Shown piece after piece: positions 54,862-64,000 of a stretch of DNA of 64,000 bases (positions are counted from its first letter, which is position 1; each line of letters starts with the position of its first letter). The notes under the pieces were generated by a model. The model ran no database searches, had not been told where the DNA came from, and saw only the letters and a program-made list of their open reading frames with translations. This DNA comes from Listeria monocytogenes (GTDB taxonomy: Bacteria; Bacillota; Bacilli; Lactobacillales; Listeriaceae), in contig NZ_CP168900.1 in the NCBI RefSeq assembly GCF_041765605.1, positions 1,008,001 to 1,072,000 of the forward strand. Direction: 5' to 3'. Made by a program: the position numbers and the translations under genes.

Positions 54862-55325
54862 TTGGCTTTAAAAACAGCGGAAAAACAACTTTATTGAACG
54901 CACTAATTCGCGCTAGTCGGAAGGAAAACTACACAGTATCTGCCATCAAACATGATGCACATGATTTTTCTGTAGATCACGCGGGAACGGATTCCTACTC
55001 GTTTCAAGAAAGTGGTGCAAAAGCTGTTGTTATCGCGAATTCGAGACAATATGCTGTGATGGAACAAAACGGCATCGATTTAAAAACAGCCATTCAAAAG
55101 TTACCAGAATCAGATATCGTTCTCATAGAAGGCTACAAAGAAGGCCCTTTTCCTAAAATTATATTAATTCGCGAACAAGCGGAAATCGAGCTTTTAAAAA
55201 ATAGTAAAGCTGTCCATAAAATTGCGACACATAATCCAGCATTAAAAAAAGAAGCAATTTTCATTGGCGAAGAAAAAGCTTTAAATACATTTGCAGAAAC
55301 ATTAATCAAGGAGTTTTTACCATGA
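54840..55325 (+). CDS. mobB: Molybdopterin-guanine dinucleotide biosynthesis protein MobB
   Basis: A 161-residue P-loop protein: Walker A GFKNSGKTTLLNALI near the N-terminus and the IVLIEGYKEGPFPKI motif. It binds GTP and assists MobA. GGAGAAGAGG precedes the start within moeA. It overlaps moaE by four bases. Confidence 0.93.
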   Translation: MATILQIIGFKNSGKTTLLNALIRASRKENYTVSAIKHDAHDFSVDHAGTDSYSFQESGAKAVVIANSRQYAVMEQNGIDLKTAIQKLPESDIVLIEGYKEGPFPKIILIREQAEIELLKNSKAVHKIATHNPALKKEAIFIGEEKALNTFAETLIKEFLP

Positions 55326-55744
55326 AGTATGTAGCATTGCAACACGAAAAAATCGAAATAGGTTCGCTTTCTGATAAACTAATCAATAAAAATCACGGTG
55401 GGACTAATCTTTTTGTTGGTACAATTCGAGAATGGACGGGTGACATTCAAACAGAAGAAATTCGTTACACATCGTACGAGGAAATGGCGCTCAAAGAACT
55501 AAATAAATTAGCAGCAGAAGTAGAAACAAAGTGGGGGGCGGATGTTGTCATTGTCCACCGACTAGGACTTTTACAAATAACAGATGTCGCCGTGGTTATC
55601 GGTGTATCAACACCACACAGAGCCGCTTGCTACGAGGGATCTAGATATATTATTGAACGTTTAAAAGAACGGGTACCTATATGGAAAGAAGAAAAAGATG
55701 TCGATAAAACAAGGTGGGGTGGCATAGATGCTAACAACAGTTAA
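55322..55744 (+). CDS. moaE: Molybdopterin synthase catalytic subunit
   Basis: A 140-residue MoaE: GTNLFVGTIREWTGDIQTEEIRYTSYEEMA is the family core, with RAACYEGSRYIIERLKERVPIWKEE near the C-terminus containing the active-site lysine. With MoaD it adds sulfur to precursor Z. It overlaps moaD by 17 bases. Confidence 0.95.
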   Translation: MKYVALQHEKIEIGSLSDKLINKNHGGTNLFVGTIREWTGDIQTEEIRYTSYEEMALKELNKLAAEVETKWGADVVIVHRLGLLQITDVAVVIGVSTPHRAACYEGSRYIIERLKERVPIWKEEKDVDKTRWGGIDANNS

Positions 55745-55976
55745 ATTTTTCGCTTTTTTAGCTGAAAAGACACATAAAACGGAAGTAAAATTGAATTTGC
55801 AGCAATGCCAGACAGTTGGCGAGGTTCGAGAAGTTATTAGTAGTGAATTTCCTGAAATAGCCGTTGATTTAGCCACCTGTATGTTGGCCGTTAACATGGA
55901 GTTTCAACAAGATCAAGACCTTTTACCAGAAGAAATAACCGAAATCGCAGTCATTCCGCCAGTAAGCGGTGGATAA
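55728..55976 (+). CDS. moaD: Molybdopterin synthase sulfur carrier subunit
   Basis: An 82-residue ubiquitin-like sulfur carrier ending in Gly-Gly (PPVSGG), the terminus that is adenylated and thiocarboxylated by MoeB. It starts inside moaE and works with it as a heterotetramer. Confidence 0.95.
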   Translation: MLTTVKFFAFLAEKTHKTEVKLNLQQCQTVGEVREVISSEFPEIAVDLATCMLAVNMEFQQDQDLLPEEITEIAVIPPVSGG

Positions 55977-55988
55977 GGAGGGGAATAG

Positions 55989-56471
55989 ATGGAAAAAGAT
56001 GATTTAACGCATTTTAACGATGAAAAACGCGCAAAAATGGTAGATGTTACGAGCAAATCTGAAACAAAACGCCGTGCAATCGCTAGAGCTACGATACATA
56101 TGAATGAAGAAACCTTAGCGCGTATTCTTGCTGGTAAAATTGCTAAAGGAGATGTTTTGGCCGTTGCGCAAGTTGCTGGAATCATGGCGGCTAAAAAAAC
56201 AAGCGAACTAATTCCAATGTGCCATCCGATTATGACGACAAAAGCTGATATTTCTTTTGAAGATGACGGTAAGACCGAGCTAACTATCACGTCCGAAGTC
56301 GTAACCGTTGGAAAGACGGGGGTCGAAATGGAAGCACTCACGGCAGTAACCATTGCAGCATTAACCATTTATGACATGTGCAAAGCAATGGATAAAGGCA
56401 TGCGTATAGAAAAAACGTATTTAGTGGAAAAAACAGGTGGAAAAAGCGGGACATTTAAAGCAGAAGCGTAA
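55989..56471 (+). CDS. moaC: Cyclic pyranopterin monophosphate synthase
   Basis: A 160-residue MoaC. The catalytic-site motif is [12 protein letters not shown] near residue 75, with [28 protein letters not shown] later. It converts the MoaA product to cyclic pyranopterin monophosphate. GGAGGGG precedes the ATG; the gene lies 12 bases after moaD. Confidence 0.96.
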   Translation: MEKDDLTHFNDEKRAKMVDVTSKSETKRRAIARATIHMNEETLARILAGKIAKGDVLAVAQVAGIMAAKKTSELIPMCHPIMTTKADISFEDDGKTELTITSEVVTVGKTGVEMEALTAVTIAALTIYDMCKAMDKGMRIEKTYLVEKTGGKSGTFKAEA

Positions 56472-56499
56472 CTATTTTGTAGGATAGGAGTTTTGTTTT

Positions 56500-57501
56500 A
56501 TGCAATTATTAAAGGATAAATTTGGGCGGGTACACGATTATATTCGTATTTCAGTAACAGATCGGTGTAATTTAAGGTGTGTGTATTGTATGCCCGAAGA
56601 AGGCCTGACATTTTTGCCTCATGAAAAAGTACTATCCAAAGATGAAATTGTCAGCTTTATGGAATTAATGGTGAAATTCGGCATAAAAAAAGTCCGCATA
56701 ACTGGCGGAGAGCCATTACTTAGAACCGATATTGTGGAAATTGTTCGCGGGCTGGGAGCAATTCCTGAAATAGAAGATATTTCGATTACAACGAATGCGA
56801 TGTATTTGGCGAAAAAAGCAGAAGCGCTAAAAGAGGCTGGATTGACGCGCGTGAACATCAGCTTGGATTCCTTGCATGCAGACCATTTTCAAGCAATTAC
56901 TCGTGGTGGACGTTTGCAAAAAGTTCTCGATGGTATTCAAAAAGCAGAAGAAGTTGGGCTATTTCCAATTAAGCTTAACGTCGTCCTAATTAAAGGACAA
57001 AACGATGACGAAATAACCGATTTCCTCCGCTTTACAAAAGATAAAGATATTAATATTCGTTTTATTGAATACATGCCGATTGGTCATGCTGGCACGAGTT
57101 GGAAAGAAAAATATTTGCCGCTTGATAAGATTTTTGAAGCCTGCGACAAAGCCTCCTATGAATATGAGCCAGTCGATTCGATTCGCGGAAACGGTCCTTC
57201 CGAAAACTTCCGTATAAAAGGAGCAAAAGGAACATTTGGTGTGATTCACCCAGTTAGCTCCCATTTTTGCGATAGTTGCAACCGACTTAGACTTACCGCA
57301 GATGGTTATATTAAAGCATGCCTTTACTGGGACGAAGAAATGAATATTCGTCCGTTTATCCAAGACCCAGTTAAACTAATGCAACTTGTGCAAAAGGCAA
57401 TTGATAACAAACCTGAGAATCACGAAATGGCATTAAAATTACAAGATGAAGTACAATCTAATAAACCAACTTGGCGTCGTATGAGTCAAATTGGCGGATA
57501 A
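56500..57501 (+). CDS. moaA: GTP 3',8-cyclase (radical SAM)
   Basis: A 333-residue radical SAM enzyme. The SAM cluster cysteines are Cys23, Cys27 and Cys30 ([10 protein letters not shown]), and the second cluster is C-X2-C...C in [26 protein letters not shown]. It starts molybdenum cofactor synthesis from GTP. It uses [4Fe-4S] clusters and so needs reducing conditions. It is the last gene of the plus-strand Mo operon; a strong terminator follows. Confidence 0.96.
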   Translation: MQLLKDKFGRVHDYIRISVTDRCNLRCVYCMPEEGLTFLPHEKVLSKDEIVSFMELMVKFGIKKVRITGGEPLLRTDIVEIVRGLGAIPEIEDISITTNAMYLAKKAEALKEAGLTRVNISLDSLHADHFQAITRGGRLQKVLDGIQKAEEVGLFPIKLNVVLIKGQNDDEITDFLRFTKDKDINIRFIEYMPIGHAGTSWKEKYLPLDKIFEACDKASYEYEPVDSIRGNGPSENFRIKGAKGTFGVIHPVSSHFCDSCNRLRLTADGYIKACLYWDEEMNIRPFIQDPVKLMQLVQKAIDNKPENHEMALKLQDEVQSNKPTWRRMSQIGG

Positions 57502-57502
57502 A

Positions 57503-57540
57503 TAAAGCATCCGGTCACACATGTGACCGGATGTTTTATT
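57503..57540. terminator. Bidirectional terminator between moaA and moaB
   Basis: AAAGCATCCGGTCACA pairs with TGTGACCGGATGTTTT around a short loop, with T-rich DNA after it. Confidence 0.92.
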
Positions 57541-58024
57541 TTTGTCGTTCTGCTATCAAATGAGGTAATTCAGGGACAATCAATTTTTGCATCGCGAGCT
57601 GACAAGCGTTACTTGATCCAGGCAATGCGAAAAGCAGTAAGCCATTTTCTGAAAAACCAGCGAACGCCCGAGATACCATAGCCCGACTACCAACTTCTTC
57701 GTAACTAAGCATACGAAAAATCTCCCCAAATCCGGGAATTTCTTGCTGAATAGTTGCAAATAAGGCTTCATAAGTGAAGTCGCGTTTAGCGATACCTGTA
57801 CCACCATTTGTGATGAGGCAGAAAGAACCGTTAACAGCTAGCTCGTTTATTTTCTGTTTGATGAGCGTAACATCATCCGGAACGACAATCCGCGATATTA
57901 CCTCATGCCCAGCGGTTTCTAAGGCAGATTGAATCAGTTGACCACTAGTATCCGTATCCAAATTTCGTGTATCGCTAATGGTTAGAATACTACAAGCTAC
58001 CTTAATAAATGACTTTTGTTCCAT
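57536..58024 (-). CDS. moaB: Molybdopterin adenylyltransferase-family protein
   Basis: A 162-residue MoaB/MogA protein: ILTISDTRNLDTDTSGQLI, then CLITNGGTGIAKRDFTYEAL and LPGSSNACQLAMQKLIVPELPHL. It should adenylylate molybdopterin before MoeA inserts Mo. AAAGGAGG precedes the ATG. It follows the moeB gene by 11 bases on the minus strand. Confidence 0.93.
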   Translation of the reverse strand: MEQKSFIKVACSILTISDTRNLDTDTSGQLIQSALETAGHEVISRIVVPDDVTLIKQKINELAVNGSFCLITNGGTGIAKRDFTYEALFATIQQEIPGFGEIFRMLSYEEVGSRAMVSRAFAGFSENGLLLFALPGSSNACQLAMQKLIVPELPHLIAERQK

Positions 58025-58035
58025 AACTGCCTCCT

Positions 58036-59034
58036 TTAGTTAAAAAATAAATGATATATTTTTTTTGCTTCTGTTATATTTTCTGTTCCATGAAGTAACA
58101 CGCGCCCATTTTTAAAAATAACAAACTGGAACTTTTCGTGATGGAAACTGAGTAAAGCGGGATTTTCTGTATAAGGAATTTTCTGTTCTGCCAGTAGTTG
58201 TTTAATTTCGCGGTAATTACTTCTATTAGGTAAGCGAAATTGCACTGTATCTCTTCCGCAAAGAGCAACTGTTTGCTCGGAAAAAGGAACTTCTGAAAGT
58301 GCTTTTCCAGTTGTGCAACCAAGACAATCGTGGCGTTTTTTGACTTCGATTGTCCGGAAAGAAAATTGCCAATTATCTAGTTGATAGTAGGTATTTGCTT
58401 TGAAATCAGGGTTGATAATCATTTGCGTAAGTAAGGAAACTTGCATGCCGGCGATGATTGGAATCAGCGCGCCGTCAACACCAATAATATCGCAACTTGC
58501 TGCATTGGTTTGGGGAATATCGCCGAGTAAACAGTGTAAACAAGCAGAGTCAGGCGGAATAATTGGCATGAGATTCGCATAATTTCCAGCACACGAGGTG
58601 AAAATCCACGGAATTTGATGGGTGAAACAAAACTGATTTAAAAAGTCACGCGTCATAAAGTTATCTGTGCAATCGAGTATGTAATCAATTGTTCCGGCAT
58701 AAGGCGTTAAACTCGTTATGTTCGCATCATCTACAATATATTCGATTGTAATATCGCTATTAATGAGTTGTAAAGCTTTAGATGCTGCATACGCTTTTGC
58801 TTGTTTGTCTAATGCATCTTGTTCCGTGAAAAGTGATTGGCGCTGCAAGTTACTTAGCTCCACATAGTCACGATCAATTAAAATTAACTTTCCAAAACCC
58901 ATTCGTGCACAAATTTCTGCGGCATAAGAACCAATCGCGCCAACACCAACAATTAAAATCGTTTTCGTGAGTAATTTTTCTTGACCAACTTTTCCGATAT
59001 TCTTAACGCGCATCTGCCTATCATAACGTTCCAA
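58036..59034 (-). CDS. moeB: MoeB/ThiF family adenylyltransferase
   Basis: A 332-residue E1-like enzyme: RYDRQMRVKNIGKVGQEKL, the nucleotide loop LIVGVGAIGSYAAEICARMGFGKLILIDRDYVELSNLQRQ, and zinc-binding CxxC pairs (CLHC near residue 170 and CLGC near 240). It adenylylates the C-terminal glycine of MoaD. A small C-terminal domain replaces the rhodanese domain found in some relatives. It starts at TTG after AAGGTGG. Confidence 0.9.
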   Translation of the reverse strand: MERYDRQMRVKNIGKVGQEKLLTKTILIVGVGAIGSYAAEICARMGFGKLILIDRDYVELSNLQRQSLFTEQDALDKQAKAYAASKALQLINSDITIEYIVDDANITSLTPYAGTIDYILDCTDNFMTRDFLNQFCFTHQIPWIFTSCAGNYANLMPIIPPDSACLHCLLGDIPQTNAASCDIIGVDGALIPIIAGMQVSLLTQMIINPDFKANTYYQLDNWQFSFRTIEVKKRHDCLGCTTGKALSEVPFSEQTVALCGRDTVQFRLPNRSNYREIKQLLAEQKIPYTENPALLSFHHEKFQFVIFKNGRVLLHGTENITEAKKIYHLFFN

Positions 59035-59164
59035 ATTTCCACCTTCTTTCCAATCTTATTTTACCAGAAAAACACATAAAGCGCTTACTTGTAAGGTTTA
59101 GGTTTATTGTTGAATTCCCGTTACGACATATTTATAATGAAAGAAAAAACTAGAGGTGCTAACT

Positions 59165-59719
59165 ATGAAACAGCGCGTAGAAACAGAAAAATTTTATCCT
59201 GCTTATCCAGTCTTTGTATTGACTTATTTGAATGAGTTTGGAGAACCGCAAATGTCAACGGGGTCATCATCGTACACATTAGGAGATAGTATCGTTATCG
59301 GCGTGTCAGCAGAAAGTAATGCGAGCAAACATTTACATGCTGGTCAAAAATTTGCGGTAAATTTTCCAAACACAGAGCAGTTAGGGTTAATTGAACAAGG
59401 GGGATTCTCATCAGGCAAGCGCAACGATAAAATAAAAGTTCATCAAATCGAATTAACCAAAAGTGATAGCGGGGGAGTAGCTTACATTGATACGTGTCCG
59501 ATTGTATTCGAGTGCAACGTAACCCGGACCGTATCCGACGAAGACTATCATACAATCTTTGCTAAAATTGACTCGCGATTATTTGAAAAAAGCTTAGTGG
59601 ATTCAGATGGTCATTTTATTCATGAAGAGCTTGATTTAGTTTTATTCTCAGGCGATGCAAATGAACGTAAATTTAGACAGCTAGATACAAAAATAGAAAC
59701 AGTTGGTGGCCATTCATAG
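59165..59719 (+). CDS. Flavin reductase-like domain protein
   Basis: A 184-residue FMN-binding split-barrel protein of the flavin reductase-like group (YPAYPVFVLTYLNEFGEPQMSTGSSSYTLGDSIVIGVSAESNASKHLHAGQKFAVNFP). It probably binds FMN and reduces it or a linked substrate with NAD(P)H. AGAGGTG precedes the ATG at 59165; an ATG nine bases earlier has no site. It is monocistronic with a terminator. Confidence 0.82.
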   Translation: MKQRVETEKFYPAYPVFVLTYLNEFGEPQMSTGSSSYTLGDSIVIGVSAESNASKHLHAGQKFAVNFPNTEQLGLIEQGGFSSGKRNDKIKVHQIELTKSDSGGVAYIDTCPIVFECNVTRTVSDEDYHTIFAKIDSRLFEKSLVDSDGHFIHEELDLVLFSGDANERKFRQLDTKIETVGGHS

Positions 59720-59724
59720 AGACA

Positions 59725-59763
59725 AAAATCCCCGCAGGAATTAGTATACTGCGGGGATTTATT
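59725..59763. terminator. Bidirectional terminator between the flavin reductase-like gene and def
   Basis: AAATCCCCGCAG pairs with CTGCGGGGATTT, flanked by T-rich DNA downstream and A-rich DNA upstream. Confidence 0.92.
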
Positions 59764-59767
59764 CATT

Positions 59768-60319
59768 TTAACCAAATACGTCCACATCAGGTGGCAAGTA
59801 AGATGGGTTTTCTTTATTAATATGATCATAAAACATAATTCCATTTAAATGATCGATTTCGTGTTGAATAACAATGGCTGGATAATCTTTAAAACGCAAC
59901 TTAAGTGGTGTACCATTTTCGTCAAAAGCGTCAATAGTTACACGTTCACTTCGAACCACATAACCTGGAACTTCCCGGTCAACAGAAAGGCAGCCTTCAC
60001 CACCAGAAAGACAAGCTTGCTGCACAGAATGGCTACGAATTTTTGGATTATAAAGCACATAACTATAAAGACGATCTTTTTCATCATGTACATGAATAGC
60101 AAGGAAACGTTTCGTTACAGCAAGTTGTGGAGCAGCAATTCCCACGCCACCACGTAAACCGTATTTTTCCGCCATCTCTTCATCTTGACTGTTAATCAGG
60201 AATTCAAGCATATCACGGCCTAATTTTTTTTCTTCATCTGAAAGCGGGAAAGTCACTTCTGTCGCAACTTCTCTAAGTGCTGGATGACCTTCTCGTACAA
60301 TATCGTCCATTGTAAGCAT
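59768..60319 (-). CDS. def: Peptide deformylase
   Basis: A 183-residue class II peptide deformylase. Motif 1 is GVGIAAPQL (from residue 58), motif 2 EGCLSV with metal ligand Cys110, and motif 3 QHEIDHLNG with His153, Glu154 and His157. It removes the formyl group from new proteins. AGGAGAG lies nine bases before the ATG. It is divergent from pdhA. Confidence 0.96.
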   Translation of the reverse strand: MLTMDDIVREGHPALREVATEVTFPLSDEEKKLGRDMLEFLINSQDEEMAEKYGLRGGVGIAAPQLAVTKRFLAIHVHDEKDRLYSYVLYNPKIRSHSVQQACLSGGEGCLSVDREVPGYVVRSERVTIDAFDENGTPLKLRFKDYPAIVIQHEIDHLNGIMFYDHINKENPSYLPPDVDVFG

Positions 60320-62268
<1,949 letters not shown>

Positions 62269-62270
62269 TC

Positions 62271-63248
62271 ATGGCGCAAAAAACAATGATTCAAGCGATT
62301 ACAGATGCGCTTGCAGTAGAACTTGAAAAAGACGAAAACGTATTAGTTTTTGGGGAAGACGTTGGTAAAAACGGCGGCGTATTCCGTGCAACAGAAGGAT
62401 TACAAGAAAAATTTGGCGAAGATCGTGTATTCGATACTCCTCTAGCAGAATCTGGTATCGGTGGTCTTGCTATCGGTCTTGCACTTGAAGGTTTCCGTCC
62501 AGTTCCAGAAATTCAATTCTTCGGTTTCGTATTTGAAGTAATGGATTCCGTTGCTGGTCAAATGGCTCGTATGCGTTACCGTACAGGCGGAACTCGTACT
62601 GCTCCAATTACAATTCGCGCACCTTTTGGTGGTGGAGTTCATACACCAGAAATGCACGCGGATAACTTAGAAGGATTAATGGCTCAATCACCTGGTTTAA
62701 AAGTGGTAATTCCATCCACTCCATATGATGCAAAAGGTCTTTTAATCTCAGCTATTCGTGATAACGATCCAGTTATCTTCTTAGAACATATGAAATTATA
62801 CCGTTCTTTCCGTGAAGAAGTTCCAGAAGGCGAATACACAGTAGAAATTGGTAAAGCAGCTGTTCGTCGTGAAGGTACGGATGTTTCTATCATCACTTAC
62901 GGTGCAATGGTACAAGAATCAATGAAAGCAGCAGAAGCTCTTGAAAAAGATGGCGTATCTGTAGAAGTTATTGATTTACGTACAATTAGCCCAATTGATG
63001 TGGAAACAATCATTGCTTCCGTTAAGAAAACAAACCGCGCAGTTGTAGTTCAAGAAGCGCAAAAACAAGCAGGTATTGCAGCTAATATCGTTGCTGAAAT
63101 CAACGACCATGCAATCCTTTCTCTTGAAGCTCCAGTTATGCGTGTTGCTGCTCCAGATAGCGTATTCCCGTTCTCTCAAGCAGAAACAGTTTGGTTACCT
63201 AACCACAACGATATCATCGAACGTGTAAAAGAAGTTATTGCATTTTAA
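62271..63248 (+). CDS. pdhB: Pyruvate dehydrogenase E1 beta subunit
   Basis: A 325-residue E1 beta with [49 protein letters not shown] and [20 protein letters not shown], all typical of this subunit. It completes the alpha2beta2 E1. AAGGAG overlaps the end of pdhA. Codon use is highly biased, as in its neighbours, consistent with high expression. Confidence 0.97.
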   Translation: MAQKTMIQAITDALAVELEKDENVLVFGEDVGKNGGVFRATEGLQEKFGEDRVFDTPLAESGIGGLAIGLALEGFRPVPEIQFFGFVFEVMDSVAGQMARMRYRTGGTRTAPITIRAPFGGGVHTPEMHADNLEGLMAQSPGLKVVIPSTPYDAKGLLISAIRDNDPVIFLEHMKLYRSFREEVPEGEYTVEIGKAAVRREGTDVSIITYGAMVQESMKAAEALEKDGVSVEVIDLRTISPIDVETIIASVKKTNRAVVVQEAQKQAGIAANIVAEINDHAILSLEAPVMRVAAPDSVFPFSQAETVWLPNHNDIIERVKEVIAF

Positions 63249-63309
63249 TTTATAATGACCGTTTTAAAACTTATGGGGAGTTTTAGAAGGGGAAAGAAAT
63301 ATTTTTATA

Positions 63310-63336
63310 CTAAGGTTCAGTTTATCTGAACCTTAG
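63310..63336 (+). other. Stem-loop between pdhB and pdhC without a T tract
   Basis: CTAAGGTTCAG pairs perfectly with CTGAACCTTAG around a TTTAT loop. It is not followed by T but by the pdhC ribosome site, so it is unlikely to be a terminator. Confidence 0.8.
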
Positions 63337-63358
63337 AAATTACAGGAGGCTTAATAAA

Positions 63359-64000
63359 ATGGCATATTCATTTAAATTACCGGATATCGGTGAAGGTATC
63401 CATGAAGGTGAAATCGTTAAATGGTTTGTACAACCAGGCGATAAGATTGAAGAAGATGAATCCCTATTTGAAGTACAAAACGACAAATCAGTGGAAGAAA
63501 TCACTTCTCCAGTTTCAGGAACAATTAAAGAAATCAAAGTTGCTGAAGGTACAGTTGCTACAGTTGGACAAGTACTAGTAACATTTGATGGCGTAGAAGG
63601 TCACGAAGACGACGCCGAAGAAGAAAGCGCAGCGCCAAAAGCAGAATCCACAGAATCAACTCCTGCACCCGCACAAGCTAGCGGAAAAGGAATTTTTGAA
63701 TTCAAATTACCAGATATTGGTGAAGGAATTCATGAAGGTGAAATTGTTAAATGGTTTATTCAACCGGGCGATAAAGTAGAAGAAGATCAGTCCATTTTTG
63801 AAGTGCAAAACGACAAATCTGTCGAAGAAATTACTTCTCCAGTAGATGGAACTGTTAAAGATATTTTAGTTAGCGAAGGAACAGTAGCAACAGTTGGTCA
63901 AGTATTAGTAACATTTGAAGGTGATTTTGAAGGAGAAGCTAGTCATGAATCTACTCCAGAATCTCCAGCAGAAGAAGCTGAACTTACAAACAACGATGCA
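63359..64000 (+). CDS. pdhC: Dihydrolipoamide acetyltransferase E2, N-terminal part
   Basis: The first 214 codons of the PDH E2 subunit; the gene runs off the right edge. Two nearly identical lipoyl domains are visible, with lipoylated lysines at residues 43 and 153 (each in [10 protein letters not shown]), joined by an Ala/Pro/Glu-rich linker (residues about 82-110). The peripheral-subunit-binding and catalytic domains lie outside the window. ACAGGAGGC precedes the ATG. Confidence 0.97.
   Translation, partial: MAYSFKLPDIGEGIHEGEIVKWFVQPGDKIEEDESLFEVQNDKSVEEITSPVSGTIKEIKVAEGTVATVGQVLVTFDGVEGHEDDAEEESAAPKAESTESTPAPAQASGKGIFEFKLPDIGEGIHEGEIVKWFIQPGDKVEEDQSIFEVQNDKSVEEITSPVDGTVKDILVSEGTVATVGQVLVTFEGDFEGEASHESTPESPAEEAELTNNDA

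Overview
The window looks like a chromosomal segment of Listeria (sensu stricto; L. monocytogenes or a very close relative). It is low-GC Firmicute DNA with strong AAAGGAGG-type ribosome sites and frequent TTG/GTG starts. From memory, the gene order matches L. monocytogenes EGD-e from about lmo0977 to lmo1054. No database was searched, so species and strain are inferences. I see no rRNA, tRNA, CRISPR array, prophage or insertion sequence; this is mostly conserved backbone.

Layout. 1-10.8 kb: esterase fragment, branched-chain aminotransferase, a drug-type ABC exporter, a 14-TM MFS exporter, M42 peptidase with glutathione peroxidase, a LytTR/DUF3021/ABC-exporter cassette, and prfC. 10.9-18.2 kb: MarR-controlled MATE exporter, a Mn-sensing yybP-ykoY riboswitch before two tandem TerC genes, a KtrD-type K+ channel, DUF4064 and acyltransferase genes, and ogt. 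18.2-28.3 kb: clpE under a CtsR operator, a CPBP protease, a carotenoid-like gene pair, ptsHI, a DUF218 protein and a hydroxyacid dehydrogenase. 28.3-34.8 kb: patA, a Fur-box small gene, ykuJ, cbpB-ccpC, dapH-dapL and a MscS channel; this block resembles the patA-ykuJ-ykuL-ccpC-dapH-dapL-ykuT order of Bacillus subtilis. 35-38 kb: gbuABC betaine uptake. 38-46.7 kb: a IIA-Glc protein, cutC, cvfB, liaFSR-ktrC, a split FUSC-type pair and an LCP protein. 46.7-49.9 kb: rnjA-rpoY and a Cof-type HAD phosphatase. 49.9-59 kb: the complete molybdate uptake and molybdenum cofactor locus. 59-64 kb: flavin reductase-like gene, def, and pdhA-pdhB-pdhC (pdhC cut by the window edge).

Functional themes. Osmolyte and potassium control recurs: KtrD and KtrC (two halves of one channel, about 28 kb apart), CbpB (a c-di-AMP-binding CBS protein), GbuABC and MscS. 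patA, dapH and dapL make meso-diaminopimelate for lysine and peptidoglycan. modABC, mobAB, moeA/B and moaA-E supply Mo cofactor, although no molybdoenzyme lies in the window. Many genes are separated by clear Rho-independent terminators, several shared by convergent genes.

The best candidates for under-described biology are the LytTR-DUF3021 regulator pair with its ABC exporter, the convergent CruF-like/CrtN-like pair, the small Fur-box gene at 29.7 kb, and the long pdhA leader with a perfect 18-bp palindrome and a possible 25-codon leader ORF.
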